In this document: piece by piece, positions 52,606 to 61,315 of the stretch
Layout of the letters: each line of letters starts with the position of its first letter
Numbering within the stretch: position 1 is the first letter of the stretch
From: Rhodopseudomonas_A palustris_F
GTDB taxonomy: Bacteria > Pseudomonadota > Alphaproteobacteria > Rhizobiales > Xanthobacteraceae
Reading direction: 5' to 3'
NCBI RefSeq assembly: GCF_000013745.1
Contig: NC_007925.1
Coordinates: 3,100,001 to 3,164,000 of the forward strand
Length of the DNA: 64,000 nt
The notes under the pieces: model-generated
The model's database searches: none
Seen by the model: only the letters and a program-made list of their open reading frames with translations
Told to the model about the DNA's origin: nothing
Position numbers and translations under genes: made by a program

Positions 52606-54627
52606 TCAATGTTTCGCGCGCGCGATTGCGCGCTGCGCCGCCTTCGCCACCGCATCCGCGGTGATGCCGAACTCGCGGTATAGCACGCTGGCCGGCGCCG
52701 AGGCGCCGAACCCGGTCATGCCGACGAATTCACCCTTCTCGCCGATCCAGCGATACCAATCCGCTGCGATCGCCGCCTCCACGCCGACTCGCGGCGCGGT
52801 TCCGAGGATGGCGTCGCGGTAGGCCTCCGGCTGTTCCGCAAACAGCTCGAAGCACGGCGCAGAAACCACCGCGGCTTTGACCCCGGCTTCACCGAGCAGC
52901 TTGGCGGCGTCGGTGGCGATCGCGACTTCGGAGCCGGTGGCGATCAAGGTGATGTCGCGCTTGTCGCCGGGATCGACCACGAGGTAAGCGCCGCGCGCCA
53001 CCTGGTTGGTTTCGCTGAGGCCCGAACGCGCGGTCGGCAGCGCCTGGCGCGACAGCGCCAGCAGCGAGGGCCGGTGCGCCTGTTTCAACGCGCAGTCCCA
53101 GGCTTCCGCGGTCTCCACCGCGTCGGCCGGACGGAACACCAACAGGTTGGGGATCGCGCGCAACGACGCGACCTGTTCCACCGGCTGGTGGGTCGGGCCG
53201 TCTTCGCCGAGCCCAATCGAGTCATGGGTCATGACGTGGATGACGCGGACGCCCATCAGGGCGCCGAGCCGGATCGCGCCGCGGCTATAGTCGGCGAACG
53301 ACAGGAAGGTGCCGCCGAACGGGATGAAGCCGCCATGCAGCGCGATGCCGTTCATCGCCGCCGCCATGCCGTGCTCGCGGATGCCGTAGTGGATGTAGCT
53401 GCCGGCATAGTTATCGGGCGTCACCGACGCGGTGCCCTTGGCGTGGGTCAGGTTGGAATGCGTCAAATCCGCAGAACCGCCGAGGATGTTCGGCGACGCC
53501 GCCACGATGGTGTCGATGGTGAGCTGCGAGGCCTGCCGGGTCGCGATGTTCGGCCGCTCGGTGGAGAACTTCTGCACCAGGGCCTTGAGCGCGCCGTCGT
53601 ATTCGGCGGACAATTTGCCCTGCAGCGCGTCGTCGAAGGCGGTGCGCAGGCCGGCGTCGCAGGCGGCGAAGCGCTCGCTCCAGGCGGTGTGCGCCGCCTC
53701 GCCGCGCTTGCCGATCTCGCGCCACGCCTTCAGGATCGGCTCGGGGATCTCGAACGGCGCGTACGGCCATTGCAGCGCGGCGCGGGTCTTTTCGATTTCT
53801 TCGGCGCCGAGCGGCGCGCCGTGGGCCTTTTCCGAGCCGGCGCGGCCGGGCGAGCCGAAGCCGATCACGGTGCGGCAGGCGATCAGCGTCGGCCGGTCGC
53901 TTTGCTTGGCCTGCTCGATCGCAGCCGCAACGGCTTCCGGATCATGCCCGTCGACGCGGCTGGCGGCCCAGCCCGAGGCGGCAAACCGCGCCACCTGATC
54001 GTCCGAGCACGACAGCGAGGTGGCGCCGTCGATCGAGATCTGGTTGTCGTCGAACAGCACGATCAGCTTGTTGAGCTTGAGATGTCCGGCGAGCGAGATC
54101 GCCTCATGGCTAATGCCCTCCATCAGGCAGCCGTCGCCGGCGATCACGTAAGTATAGTGATCGACCACGTCGTCGCCGAACCGGGCGTTGCTCATCCGCT
54201 CGGCGAGCGCCATGCCGACCGCGGTGGCGAGGCCCTGCCCCAGCGGCCCGGTGGTGGTCTCGACGCCCTTGGTGTGGCCGTATTCCGGATGCCCCGGGGT
54301 CTTCGATCCCCACTGCCGGAACGCCTTGATTTGGTCCAGCGTGACGTCCTCGTTGCCGGTCAGATACAGCAGCGCGTAGAGCAGCATCGAGCCGTGGCCG
54401 GCCGACAGCACGAAGCGGTCGCGGTCCGGCCAGGCCGGAGCGGCGGCGTCGAACTTCAGAAAGCGCGAGAACAGCACCGTTGCGACATCGGCCATGCCCA
54501 TCGGCATGCCGGGGTGTCCCGACTTGGCCTTTTCGACCGCGTCGATCGCCAGAAAACGGATCGCATTGGCCATCTCGCGGTGCGGGACGGTTTGGTGGAT
54601 CGGCGTGGCATGCGTCGCAATATTCAA
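52606..54627 (-). CDS. cbbT: Transketolase
   Basis: Thiamine-diphosphate enzyme moving two-carbon units in the regenerative Calvin cycle and pentose phosphate pathway. 673 residues; includes GHPGMPMGMADVA, TPGHPEYGHTKGVETTTGPL, the ThDP/Mg motif GDGCLMEGISHEAISLAG ending in LIVLFDDNQIS, and FIPFGGTFLSFADY in the pyrimidine domain. Standard length. Downstream of cbbP by 85 bases and 37 bases before the cbbA start. Confidence 0.97.
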   Translation of the reverse strand: MNIATHATPIHQTVPHREMANAIRFLAIDAVEKAKSGHPGMPMGMADVATVLFSRFLKFDAAAPAWPDRDRFVLSAGHGSMLLYALLYLTGNEDVTLDQIKAFRQWGSKTPGHPEYGHTKGVETTTGPLGQGLATAVGMALAERMSNARFGDDVVDHYTYVIAGDGCLMEGISHEAISLAGHLKLNKLIVLFDDNQISIDGATSLSCSDDQVARFAASGWAASRVDGHDPEAVAAAIEQAKQSDRPTLIACRTVIGFGSPGRAGSEKAHGAPLGAEEIEKTRAALQWPYAPFEIPEPILKAWREIGKRGEAAHTAWSERFAACDAGLRTAFDDALQGKLSAEYDGALKALVQKFSTERPNIATRQASQLTIDTIVAASPNILGGSADLTHSNLTHAKGTASVTPDNYAGSYIHYGIREHGMAAAMNGIALHGGFIPFGGTFLSFADYSRGAIRLGALMGVRVIHVMTHDSIGLGEDGPTHQPVEQVASLRAIPNLLVFRPADAVETAEAWDCALKQAHRPSLLALSRQALPTARSGLSETNQVARGAYLVVDPGDKRDITLIATGSEVAIATDAAKLLGEAGVKAAVVSAPCFELFAEQPEAYRDAILGTAPRVGVEAAIAADWYRWIGEKGEFVGMTGFGASAPASVLYREFGITADAVAKAAQRAIARAKH

Positions 54628-54712
54628 GAAAGCCTCCGGAATGGGGTTGGCTACGGATGGGTGCGGACGCGCGGGCGTCCGCAGGCTGGATGACGTGACG
54701 TCGACCTGACGT

Positions 54713-55588
54713 CTATTTGGCGCCGCGCTTGCGTTCGATCAGCTGCATGATCAACGGCGTCAGGATCAGCTGCATCGCGAGGTCGAGCTTGGAGCCGTGG
54801 ATCACGATCGAATTGGCGCGCGACATGAAGCTGCCCTGGATCATCGACAGCAGATAGGCGAAGTCGATGCCGCGCGGGCTTTTGAAGCGGATCACCACCA
54901 TGGATTCGTCGGGCGTGGGAATCCAGCGCGCGATGAACGGGTTCGAGGTGTCGACGGTGGGCACGCGCTGGAAGTTGATGTCGGTCTCGCCGAATTGCGG
55001 CACGATGTAGTGCACGTAGTCGGGCATCCGGCGCAGGATGGTGTCGGTGACCGCCTCGGTGGAATAGCCGCGGTCGCTGCGGTCGCGGTGCAGCTTCTGG
55101 ATCCATTCCAGATTGATCACCGGGACGACGCCGATCTTGAGGTCGGCGTGCTGGGCGACGTTGACCTTCTCGGTCATCACCGCGCCGTGCAGGCCTTCGT
55201 AGAACAGCAGGTCGGAGCCCTCGGGCAGCGTCTGCCAGTCGGTGAAATTGCCCGGCTCGACGCCGTGGATCGCGGCTTCCTTGTCGTCGTGGACGTAGTA
55301 GCGGGTCTTGCCGGTGCCGGTGGTGCTGTAGTCGCGGAACGTGGTCTCCAGTTCCTCGAACAGGTTGGTCTCGGGGCTGAAGTGGCTGAAATGCTTGTTG
55401 CCGAGCGCGGCCTCCTCGGCCATCCGGGTGCGCATGTCGACCCGGTTGTAGCGATGGAAGGCGTCGCCCTCGATATAGGCGGCGTTGACGTTCTCGCGGC
55501 GGAAGATCTGTTCGAAGGTACGCTTGACTGACGTCGTGCCGGCGCCGGAGGAGCCGGTGATGGAGATGATCGGATGCTTACGTGACAT
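54713..55588 (-). CDS. cbbP: Phosphoribulokinase
   Basis: Phosphorylates ribulose-5-phosphate to ribulose-1,5-bisphosphate, the RuBisCO substrate. 291 residues: P-loop GSSGAGTTS (12-20), EGDAFHRYNR with the catalytic Asp, YVHDDKEA and YEGLHGAV. Class I bacterial size and sequence, lacking the regulatory cysteines of chloroplast enzymes. Its start is 25 bases downstream of the cbbF stop, so tightly co-transcribed. Confidence 0.97.
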   Translation of the reverse strand: MSRKHPIISITGSSGAGTTSVKRTFEQIFRRENVNAAYIEGDAFHRYNRVDMRTRMAEEAALGNKHFSHFSPETNLFEELETTFRDYSTTGTGKTRYYVHDDKEAAIHGVEPGNFTDWQTLPEGSDLLFYEGLHGAVMTEKVNVAQHADLKIGVVPVINLEWIQKLHRDRSDRGYSTEAVTDTILRRMPDYVHYIVPQFGETDINFQRVPTVDTSNPFIARWIPTPDESMVVIRFKSPRGIDFAYLLSMIQGSFMSRANSIVIHGSKLDLAMQLILTPLIMQLIERKRGAK

Positions 55589-55613
55589 GTGTTTGTTTTA
55601 TACTCCGGCTCTC

Positions 55614-56654
55614 TCAGACTCGGAACAGGCCGCGGTGCCCGAACAAGGGCGCGGTGATGGTCGCGGCCGCGGGGTCGTTATGCAGCAGTTCGATGCGCTG
55701 CACCTTGTCGACCGATCCCATGATCAGCGGCGCGCGCTGATGGATCGATTTGGCGGCGAGATCGAGCACGCGTTCGCGGCCGGTCGAGGCGCCGCCGCCG
55801 GCCTGTTCGATGATGAACGCCATCGGATGGCATTCGTAGAGCAGCCGCAGCCGGCCGTCGCCATAGCCCGGCCGGGAATCGCCCGGATACAGGAAGATGC
55901 CGCCGCGGGTCAGGATGCGATAGGCTTCGGCGACCAGCGAGCCGATCCAGCGCATGTTGAAGTCCTTGCTGCGCGGACCGTCGGCGCCGGCCAGGCACTC
56001 TTCGACGAAATCGCGCACCGGCTGTTCCCAGTGCCGATGGTTGGAGGCGTTGATGGCGAATTCGGCGGTGTGCTCGGGAATCTGCACCTGCTGGCGGATG
56101 CACTTGTAGGTGCGGTCGCGGCGATCCAGGGTGAAAATGTCGACGCCGTTGCCGAGCGTCAGCACCAGCGAGGTCTGCGGCCCGTACACCACGAAGCCGG
56201 CGGCGAGCTGGACGTTGCCCGGAGCGCTGAACGGCGCCTCGCCTTGCTTGTTCGGCACGATCGAAAAGATGGTGCCGACCGTCATGTTGGTATCGATGTT
56301 GGAGGAGCCGTCGAGCGGATCGAACGCCACCGAGATCGGCGCGCCGGGATCGCCCAGCACCAGCGTTTCGGATTCCTCGGAGGCCAATGCGGCGTAGGGG
56401 ATTTTCTGCAACCCCGCCAAGATCATTTCGTCGCAGCGGACGTCGAGGTCTTTTTGCACGTCGCCGTCGGCGTTGCTCGAGCCCTGCGCTTCACCGGTGA
56501 TGCCGGCGAGCGGACCGCGCCCGATCAGTTCCGAAATGTCGATCGACGCGGCGGCGATCGCGTCGATCGCGGCGGCAACAGCGAGTCGCAGCTTGTCGGT
56601 CCCTGCATACTCATTCGTGTGGCGCGACAGCGTCAGGCCTTGGTGCATGGTCAT
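55614..56654 (-). CDS. cbbF: Fructose-1,6-bisphosphatase, class I
   Basis: Hydrolyses fructose-1,6-bisphosphate (and often sedoheptulose-1,7-bisphosphate) in the Calvin cycle. 346 residues from MTMHQGLTLSRHTNEYAG; a second ATG two codons in is an alternative. Class I motifs: GDVQKDLDVRCDEM, ASEESE, the metal loop VAFDPLDGSSNIDTN and NMRWIGSLVAEAYRIL with GGIFLYPGD. First gene of the cbb operon; no cbbR lies beside it. GAGGA precedes the start. Confidence 0.96.
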   Translation of the reverse strand: MTMHQGLTLSRHTNEYAGTDKLRLAVAAAIDAIAAASIDISELIGRGPLAGITGEAQGSSNADGDVQKDLDVRCDEMILAGLQKIPYAALASEESETLVLGDPGAPISVAFDPLDGSSNIDTNMTVGTIFSIVPNKQGEAPFSAPGNVQLAAGFVVYGPQTSLVLTLGNGVDIFTLDRRDRTYKCIRQQVQIPEHTAEFAINASNHRHWEQPVRDFVEECLAGADGPRSKDFNMRWIGSLVAEAYRILTRGGIFLYPGDSRPGYGDGRLRLLYECHPMAFIIEQAGGGASTGRERVLDLAAKSIHQRAPLIMGSVDKVQRIELLHNDPAAATITAPLFGHRGLFRV

Positions 56655-56984
56655 GTCCTCGGGATACGGCAGCGCAAGCGTCCGACCAACCAGGTCATTG
56701 TTGCTGGGGATGGATATGGACCGGATCGGTGAAATACCAGAATTTCATTATCTTCGTTACCGTCAAAGATTTTCTTATAGGAGGATGGGTTTCCGCGCCA
56801 TCGGATTTGCAGCCGCCGGATCGACAAGTAACCGAAATTCGCGCGAAATAAGCCTATTGCCTGCCGATCGCAGCAATCTGCACGGTCGCAAGTAGCTGCC
56901 TTTGATCCAGCGCAAATCGCCGCGACGATCGCGGCGTTGCATACGAAACGCCACACCAAGACTCAGCAAGGCAGCTCGACAACG
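56655..56984. other. Region upstream of cbbF, probable cbb operon promoter
   Basis: About 330 bases between ssrA and cbbF with no supported gene. It is relatively AT-rich around 56720-56790, fitting promoter DNA. On the minus strand a TTGACG box lies at about 56760. No clear, correctly spaced -10 was seen, and T-N11-A sites of a LysR regulator could not be told from chance. Confidence 0.4.
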
Positions 56985-57336
56985 AAAAAGCCGCGCCGTC
57001 CGGTGAAGGACGACGCGGCCATGGCCGTTCTGTTGCTAGGTGGACCTACCCCGAACGGTTACGCCGCGAGGCGCACTTCGTTCATGCGAACGTTATCGTT
57101 TGCATTTAGGTTTTGACCCGATAACGGCGGTATCATGCCGGGAACAATTCAACACTTCTTCGCGGCCATCGATCCTGTTTCGCCCCCGCCGGAGCAGCTC
57201 GACAAAGTCCGTCGCACGGAATGAGAACTCGTAAAAACGAGATCTCGCATTGTCAGCTGCTCGGGTGGAGGCGCCGGGTACTGCCCCCGGGTCTGCCCGC
57301 AGTCCGCGTTGAGTTTCAGCGCCATCGTCTTGCGAC
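56985..57336 (-). ncRNA. ssrA: tmRNA, circularly permuted two-piece type
   Basis: Rescues stalled ribosomes by trans-translation. In precursor order, the acceptor piece (about 57336-57263) ends with the T-arm/acceptor segment CGGCGCCTCCACC. An intervening segment (57262-57188) follows, whose ends GAGCAGCTGACAA and TTGTCGAGCTGCTC pair. The coding piece starts GGGGGCGAAACAGGATCGAT at 57187. Its GGGGGCG pairs with CGCCTCC of the acceptor piece (one G-U). The tag frame, 57103-57059, reads ANDNVRMNEVRLAA then TAA. Downstream, CCGTTC and GAACGG with GGTCCACCTAGCAACAGAA match the alphaproteobacterial 3' pseudoknot. A 12-bp stem plus TTTTT (57019-56985) terminates. The 3' A of CCA is not encoded. Confidence 0.93.
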
Positions 57337-57675
57337 CTGACCATTGTAGCCCAGATCGTCCGCGGTCACCACACAAAACCGTCCGGCGGCGCGCCGCCCT
57401 CGCCGACACCCGGTCGGCGGCAGATGACAGAACACATGGCCCGGACCGCCGAGGAAGATGATGCCGTGACCGGTGGGATTGCCGCTGTCCGATTTCAGCT
57501 TGTGGTTTGGAACCACGATCTTGGTGCCGATCTCCAGATGCGGGCGGCGCAGCGGGGCGTCCGGCCGCGGATTGGTGATGATGGCGACGTATTGGCCGTC
57601 GGCGATTTCATGGGAATCCGCCCAATAGGCGTCGGCCTCGCCGCAGCACGACACGGCGGGGAAATCCGGCTGCAT
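57316..57675 (-). CDS. Conserved hypothetical protein next to ssrA, possibly decayed at both ends
   Basis: The core MQPDFPAVSCCGEADAYWAD and NPTGHGIIFLGGPGHVFCHL belongs to a family of small exported alphaproteobacterial proteins of unknown function, recognised from memory. The only ATG (57675) lies inside the conserved region. The same frame continues upstream, without a start, through LAFGLIPAAARDLGQWEASD, which looks like the end of a signal peptide plus mature N-terminus. An ATG-started frame 57950-57750 could supply the signal peptide after a one-base shift near 57765. The C-terminus runs past the usual PPTG ending over the ssrA promoter. Sequencing error or pseudogenisation are both possible. 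Confidence 0.5.
   Translation of the reverse strand: MQPDFPAVSCCGEADAYWADSHEIADGQYVAIITNPRPDAPLRRPHLEIGTKIVVPNHKLKSDSGNPTGHGIIFLGGPGHVFCHLPPTGCRRGRRAAGRFCVVTADDLGYNGQVARRWR
57343..57371 (-). promoter_or_regulatory. Probable ssrA promoter
   Basis: On the minus strand, TACAAT (57348-57343) is a good -10 box; TGGTGA 17 bases upstream is a weak -35. Transcription would start about 57336, just before the acceptor piece. Confidence 0.5.
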
Positions 57676-58079
57676 CAGCGAACGGGACGACTCGCGAAGC
57701 TGCGGATCGCTGGCCTCCCATTGTCCGAGATCGCGCGCGGCCGCCGGGATCAGCCCGAAGGCGAGCCCGCCGGCACCGCGAGGCGCCTGCGCCAGCGCAG
57801 CACGCTGCGGCTCGGGCGCCCCGACCTCGAAGGCGCCACCAGCCCCTGCAGCCGCAGCGACATCCGCGTCAGCACCCCCCTGTCAGGCGTGGCGGCCCGC
57901 CTCGAAGCCGCCCGGCCCTGCTTGCACCGGCCATGCATAAGCCATTCCACGCCGGCCGCCGCAATTTAGCCAGCGTCATTGCGTCTGGTGCGCAATCCAT
58001 TCGTGTGGAGGCGCACGAGCTCCCTTCATTCTTGCAGCACCGCTGCGAGTTGATCCGCCAACGACTGCAAAGTTCCACC
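57676..58079. other. Region between the hypothetical gene and rlpA-like gene
   Basis: About 400 bases. The left part (57676-57880) carries the startless upstream extension of the minus-strand hypothetical gene. The remainder shows no supported gene and presumably holds the rlpA-like promoter. The plus-strand open frames here are in shadow or lack ribosome-binding sites. Confidence 0.4.
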
Positions 58080-58421
58080 ATGACCAGGTCAGACACGATC
58101 TTTGCGGCAAGCATCGGCGCGGCCTTGCTTGCCGCCGGTCCTGCGGCGGCCGAAACCGGACGCGCCGCCTATTATCACGGCGGCCGCACCGCCAGCGGCG
58201 AGGTCAGCACCGCGCAAGCATTCACCGCGGCGCATCGCACGCTGCCGTTCGGCACCAAGGTCTTGGTCACCCACATCGGCAACGGCCGTTCGGTGGTGGT
58301 GCGGATCAATGACCGCGGGCCGTTCGGCCGCGGCCGGATCATCGATGTGTCGACCGCGGCGGCGCGCGAACTCGACATGATCGCCAGCGGCACCGCGATG
58401 GTGCGGATCGATCCGCAATAG
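58080..58421 (+). CDS. RlpA-like DPBB-fold exported protein (septal ring lytic transglycosylase family)
   Basis: 113 residues from MTRSDTIFAASIGAALLAAG; signal cleavage near AAAETG. The double-psi beta-barrel has the motifs AAYYHGGRTASGE, AFTAAHRTLPFGTKVLVTH and VRINDRGPFGRGRIIDVST, with Asp in INDRGP. It lacks the SPOR domain of full-length RlpA, so septal targeting is not expected; short versions are common in rhizobia. The open frame extends upstream without a credible start. Confidence 0.88.
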   Translation: MTRSDTIFAASIGAALLAAGPAAAETGRAAYYHGGRTASGEVSTAQAFTAAHRTLPFGTKVLVTHIGNGRSVVVRINDRGPFGRGRIIDVSTAAARELDMIASGTAMVRIDPQ

Positions 58422-58538
58422 CGCCCGGCCTCGCATGTGGAATTTACCCGACGCGTGGCCTCCTCGCCGCTTCAGCTCTGGTCATGGCGACGATCAGGGC
58501 TGAGATCACGGCACCCCAATGATCACCCTTTGGTCGAA

Positions 58539-58943
58539 CTAGCGGGCGCGGCGCATCTCGTCCCGGCGCATGGGCATCGCGTCGACCTTCCCGAACAGAT
58601 AGTCCGCGGACACTGGCTTATCGGACGAAATCGCCGTGTTGCCGTCCTTGCCGACGAGGAAGACCTGAAATCGCCTGCCGTCGGCATCGAGCCGGGACCG
58701 GATCTGGCGGGATCGCTCGCTCCCGTCCAGCGCTTCGCTAAGAACGATCGCACGCTCGGACATGCCCTTCGCGGCAGCGTTGTAGATCCGTCGTTGCTCC
58801 TCGGCCGCAGGGTCTCCGACGGGGGCGACGACGACCAACACCCGGCTCTTCCATAGAAACTGGTCGAGCGGCGCCGCCTTGCCTTCATTTGTCGTCATGA
58901 TCGTCACCGTGAGAATCATCGTCGCAAGAGTTGGTAATGGCAT
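58539..58943 (-). CDS. DUF4174 domain exported protein
   Basis: 134 residues. N-terminal signal-like segment (MPLPTLATMILTVTIMTTNEGKA) followed by a DUF4174 core: LDQFLWKSRVLVVVAP, RAIVLSEALDG, FQVFLVGKDGNTAISSDKPV and C-terminal VDAMPMRRDEMRR. The family has a thioredoxin/peroxiredoxin-like fold without obvious catalytic cysteines; function unknown. It is alone and convergent with the RlpA-like gene. Confidence 0.85.
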   Translation of the reverse strand: MPLPTLATMILTVTIMTTNEGKAAPLDQFLWKSRVLVVVAPVGDPAAEEQRRIYNAAAKGMSERAIVLSEALDGSERSRQIRSRLDADGRRFQVFLVGKDGNTAISSDKPVSADYLFGKVDAMPMRRDEMRRAR

Positions 58944-59248
58944 TTTTACCTCTCACCACCTCCGGCCCGCGTGTCGTCAGCCTGGTTCTGGACGATAACC
59001 CCCGCGGACCACGAAGGATCCGTCGCCGCCGGCTTGCTCAGATTATCAAGCGATCGAAATCGGCAGGCAGCCGGCCCCGAGGCTGACCTCTTCGGACTCA
59101 GATGCTCTCCCCACGAAGGTTGACCGGAATCGTTTGCCGGCGAGATGGCGCCCGGCGCGCGCAGAACTTACCACCATCTCATCAGACAACTCAGGCGAGG
59201 CCTACCTCGCAACGAGTCAGGTATGCGCCGCACGCCGGTCGACCTGGC
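58944..59248. other. Intergenic region between DUF4174 and fecR-like genes
   Basis: About 305 bases with no convincing gene, no clear terminator hairpin and no repeat family member. Confidence 0.4.
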
Positions 59249-60232
59249 TTAGCTCAAAAGAACGAGGCCGCCGGGCAACGACGTGGCGCGGGCGCCGAAC
59301 AACTGTTCGACCTGCGTGACGAACGAGTCGAGCTTGTTGATCTCGAAGTCGCCGTTGACAGCGCGCCATCTGAGCTCCGCGCCGACGATGACGATCTTGC
59401 CCGGCCGATAGCGGTTGACCTCCTCGACCACGGCGGCCAATGGACGATCGCGAAAGATCAGCAACCCGGATTGCCACGCGGTCACCTGGGCGGGGTCGAC
59501 GTTCATCGATGGCCCAACCCCGGCGCTGGTATAGGAGAGCTGCTGGCCTTTGCCGATCCGGACGGACTGGCCGGAATGCTGAACGTCGACCGTTCCGTTC
59601 AGACAGGTCACCGAGACGGCCGCATCGAAGCAATGGGCGTTGAATTGGGCTTCGCTGGCTCCGATCTGTCCGCCGGCGGCGAGCACGACCAGCGGACCTG
59701 ACGTTGGACGCAGCGCGTTGACGAGGACCTCGCCGGAAATCAGTTCGATGGTCGGCTGACCTTGCTGCGATCGCAGCGCGATGCTGGTCTGGGTGTTCAG
59801 TTCGAGCGATACCTCGGGCGTGACCTGGACCTTACGCTGCTCGCCTTTGGCGGTTCGGTAGTCGGCCGACAATTCCTGCAAAGACGGCCATAGGCCCAAT
59901 GGCGGCTGGACGACCGCGTAGCCGGCGGCGGCCGCCACGGCGAGACCGCCCCCGAGGACGAAACGCCGACTTATCCGTCGGCGCCCTGCGGCGGCTTGCA
60001 CGATGTGCGGCGCGGTCGAACGCGCCGTGAGCCGGCCAGCGACAATCCCCGCGTCCCGATGGATACGGGCGGCGCGCTTGAACGCGGCCTCGTGGGCGGC
60101 GCTCTGGCCCCGCCATTGTTCGAGTGCTTGCACGTCAGCCCGGGTCGGCTCGCCCGTCTTGAGACGGACGATCCACGCAATGGCCTCGTCGAGGAGCGGA
60201 TCGGGCCCGGGCGTTTCAGGTGAGAGGGTCAC
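59249..60232 (-). CDS. FecR-type anti-sigma/regulator protein
   Basis: 327 residues. N-terminal cytoplasmic DUF4880-like part (about 10-55; LLDEAIAWIVRLKTGEPTRADV, LEQWRGQSAAHEAAFKRAAR) binds the sigma factor. One membrane helix (about 88-108) precedes a periplasmic FecR domain (about 115-235; YRTAKGEQRKVQVTPEVSLELN) and a C-terminal DUF4974/STN-like lobe (about 245-320). In the Fec paradigm it senses an occupied TonB receptor and controls an ECF sigma. The matching sigma-like gene lies about 390 bases upstream; here the receptor is not in view. Start ATG at 60232. Confidence 0.9.
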   Translation of the reverse strand: MTLSPETPGPDPLLDEAIAWIVRLKTGEPTRADVQALEQWRGQSAAHEAAFKRAARIHRDAGIVAGRLTARSTAPHIVQAAAGRRRISRRFVLGGGLAVAAAAGYAVVQPPLGLWPSLQELSADYRTAKGEQRKVQVTPEVSLELNTQTSIALRSQQGQPTIELISGEVLVNALRPTSGPLVVLAAGGQIGASEAQFNAHCFDAAVSVTCLNGTVDVQHSGQSVRIGKGQQLSYTSAGVGPSMNVDPAQVTAWQSGLLIFRDRPLAAVVEEVNRYRPGKIVIVGAELRWRAVNGDFEINKLDSFVTQVEQLFGARATSLPGGLVLLS

Positions 60233-60622
60233 AATTTTCGCTCATGAGCCGCGCAAGCCGCCGAAATCCCGCTCGGCGGCAGGGAGGCGTTCATCCCGTA
60301 TAAGTGATTCTCGTCAACGGCGGTCACCGCTGCGGTTGGCCGTGAACTCCCCAAACCTCTGACGCGCTTCACGGCTATTCCCCTACGGCGGGCTGCAATG
60401 CCCTGCGCTATCCGGCCGCCGAGATCGCTTCCCGAAGTGCGCTGAGACAACCGATCGAACCCCGCGGCGGACGCGCCCTATTCAGTAGACAACTGGGGAG
60501 GGTCGATCACGAAAGAAAATATTGCAATCGTGGATATGGCCCCGAGAGCCGCGGTAATCGGCACGTGTCGAGTGTCTGTCCGTAGCGGCGATTGAAGCGG
60601 GCTGACCAGGGCGCAGGTACTG
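60233..60622. other. Intergenic region between sigma factor and fecR-like genes
   Basis: About 390 bases. A 73-residue minus-strand frame (60450-60229) overlaps the fecR start and has no recognisable feature, so I do not call it. A gap this long between an ECF sigma and its FecR is unusual; a separate fecR promoter is plausible. Confidence 0.4.
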
Positions 60623-61165
60623 TCACACCCGCGGACGTGGACCTCCAAGGCGGGCAAGGAGCGGCCGGTTGAGGCTATGGGCGCAATGTTGTAGCGCTAG
60701 CTGATAGTCGGCAGCGATGGTGCGCACGCTGACCTCCAGGATCTCGGCGGTCTCTTGGGCGGTCTTGCCCTCCAGCGACATCAGACGGAGGACGTGACGC
60801 GGTCGCTCGGGAAGCTGCAGAAGTGCCCGCTCAAAGGCCTGAAAATCCGAGCGCGCCTCCGCGGTTCTTGCCGGATCCGGCATCTCGTCGGTCACATCGA
60901 TCAGCGCCTCGATCTCGAACGGCGAGACGCGATAGCTCTGCGCCTTGCGGCGGTTCTTGGCGATATTGATGGCCGTGCGGAAAATATAGTCGGCAGGACT
61001 GCGGACCTCGGTGGTCTCCGGGACGCCGTCGAGCCGCACGAAGGTCTCGTGCAGGGCTTCATAGGCGAAATCCGACGATCCCAAGCGCCGCGTCAGGTGC
61101 TTGATCAGTTTATCGTAATTTTCGACAAGTTGCCGGCGCAGCTTGAGCCGATTGGTATCCGCCAC
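60623..61165 (-). CDS. ECF sigma factor, FecI-like
   Basis: 180 residues. Region 2 (about 10-80) includes YEALHETFVRLDGVPE and SPADYIFRTAINIAKNRRK, the -10-binding helix. Region 4 (about 110-165) has LPERPRHVLRLMSLEGKTAQ and the HTH AEILEVSVRTIAADYQLALQ. Paired with the FecR-like gene, it likely directs transcription of the TonB/STN set or of an unseen receptor. Cytoplasmic. Confidence 0.9.
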   Translation of the reverse strand: MADTNRLKLRRQLVENYDKLIKHLTRRLGSSDFAYEALHETFVRLDGVPETTEVRSPADYIFRTAINIAKNRRKAQSYRVSPFEIEALIDVTDEMPDPARTAEARSDFQAFERALLQLPERPRHVLRLMSLEGKTAQETAEILEVSVRTIAADYQLALQHCAHSLNRPLLARLGGPRPRV

Positions 61166-61315
61166 GTTCGCGGGCCCCTACCTGGTACCACCTCGGGGCC
61201 TAGATTCCGAGGATCAACAGGTGGTAACGGCCCGGAACTACGGATTTATGACAATAGGAATGCGCCGCCATAGCTCCCCTGCCGCATTCGACCGTGCGGA
61301 GACGCGACTTTCCGG

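Noticed and set aside
60229..60450. 73-codon minus-strand frame between sigma and fecR genes
   Set aside because: Overlaps the fecR start, no good ribosome-binding site and no family; insufficient support.
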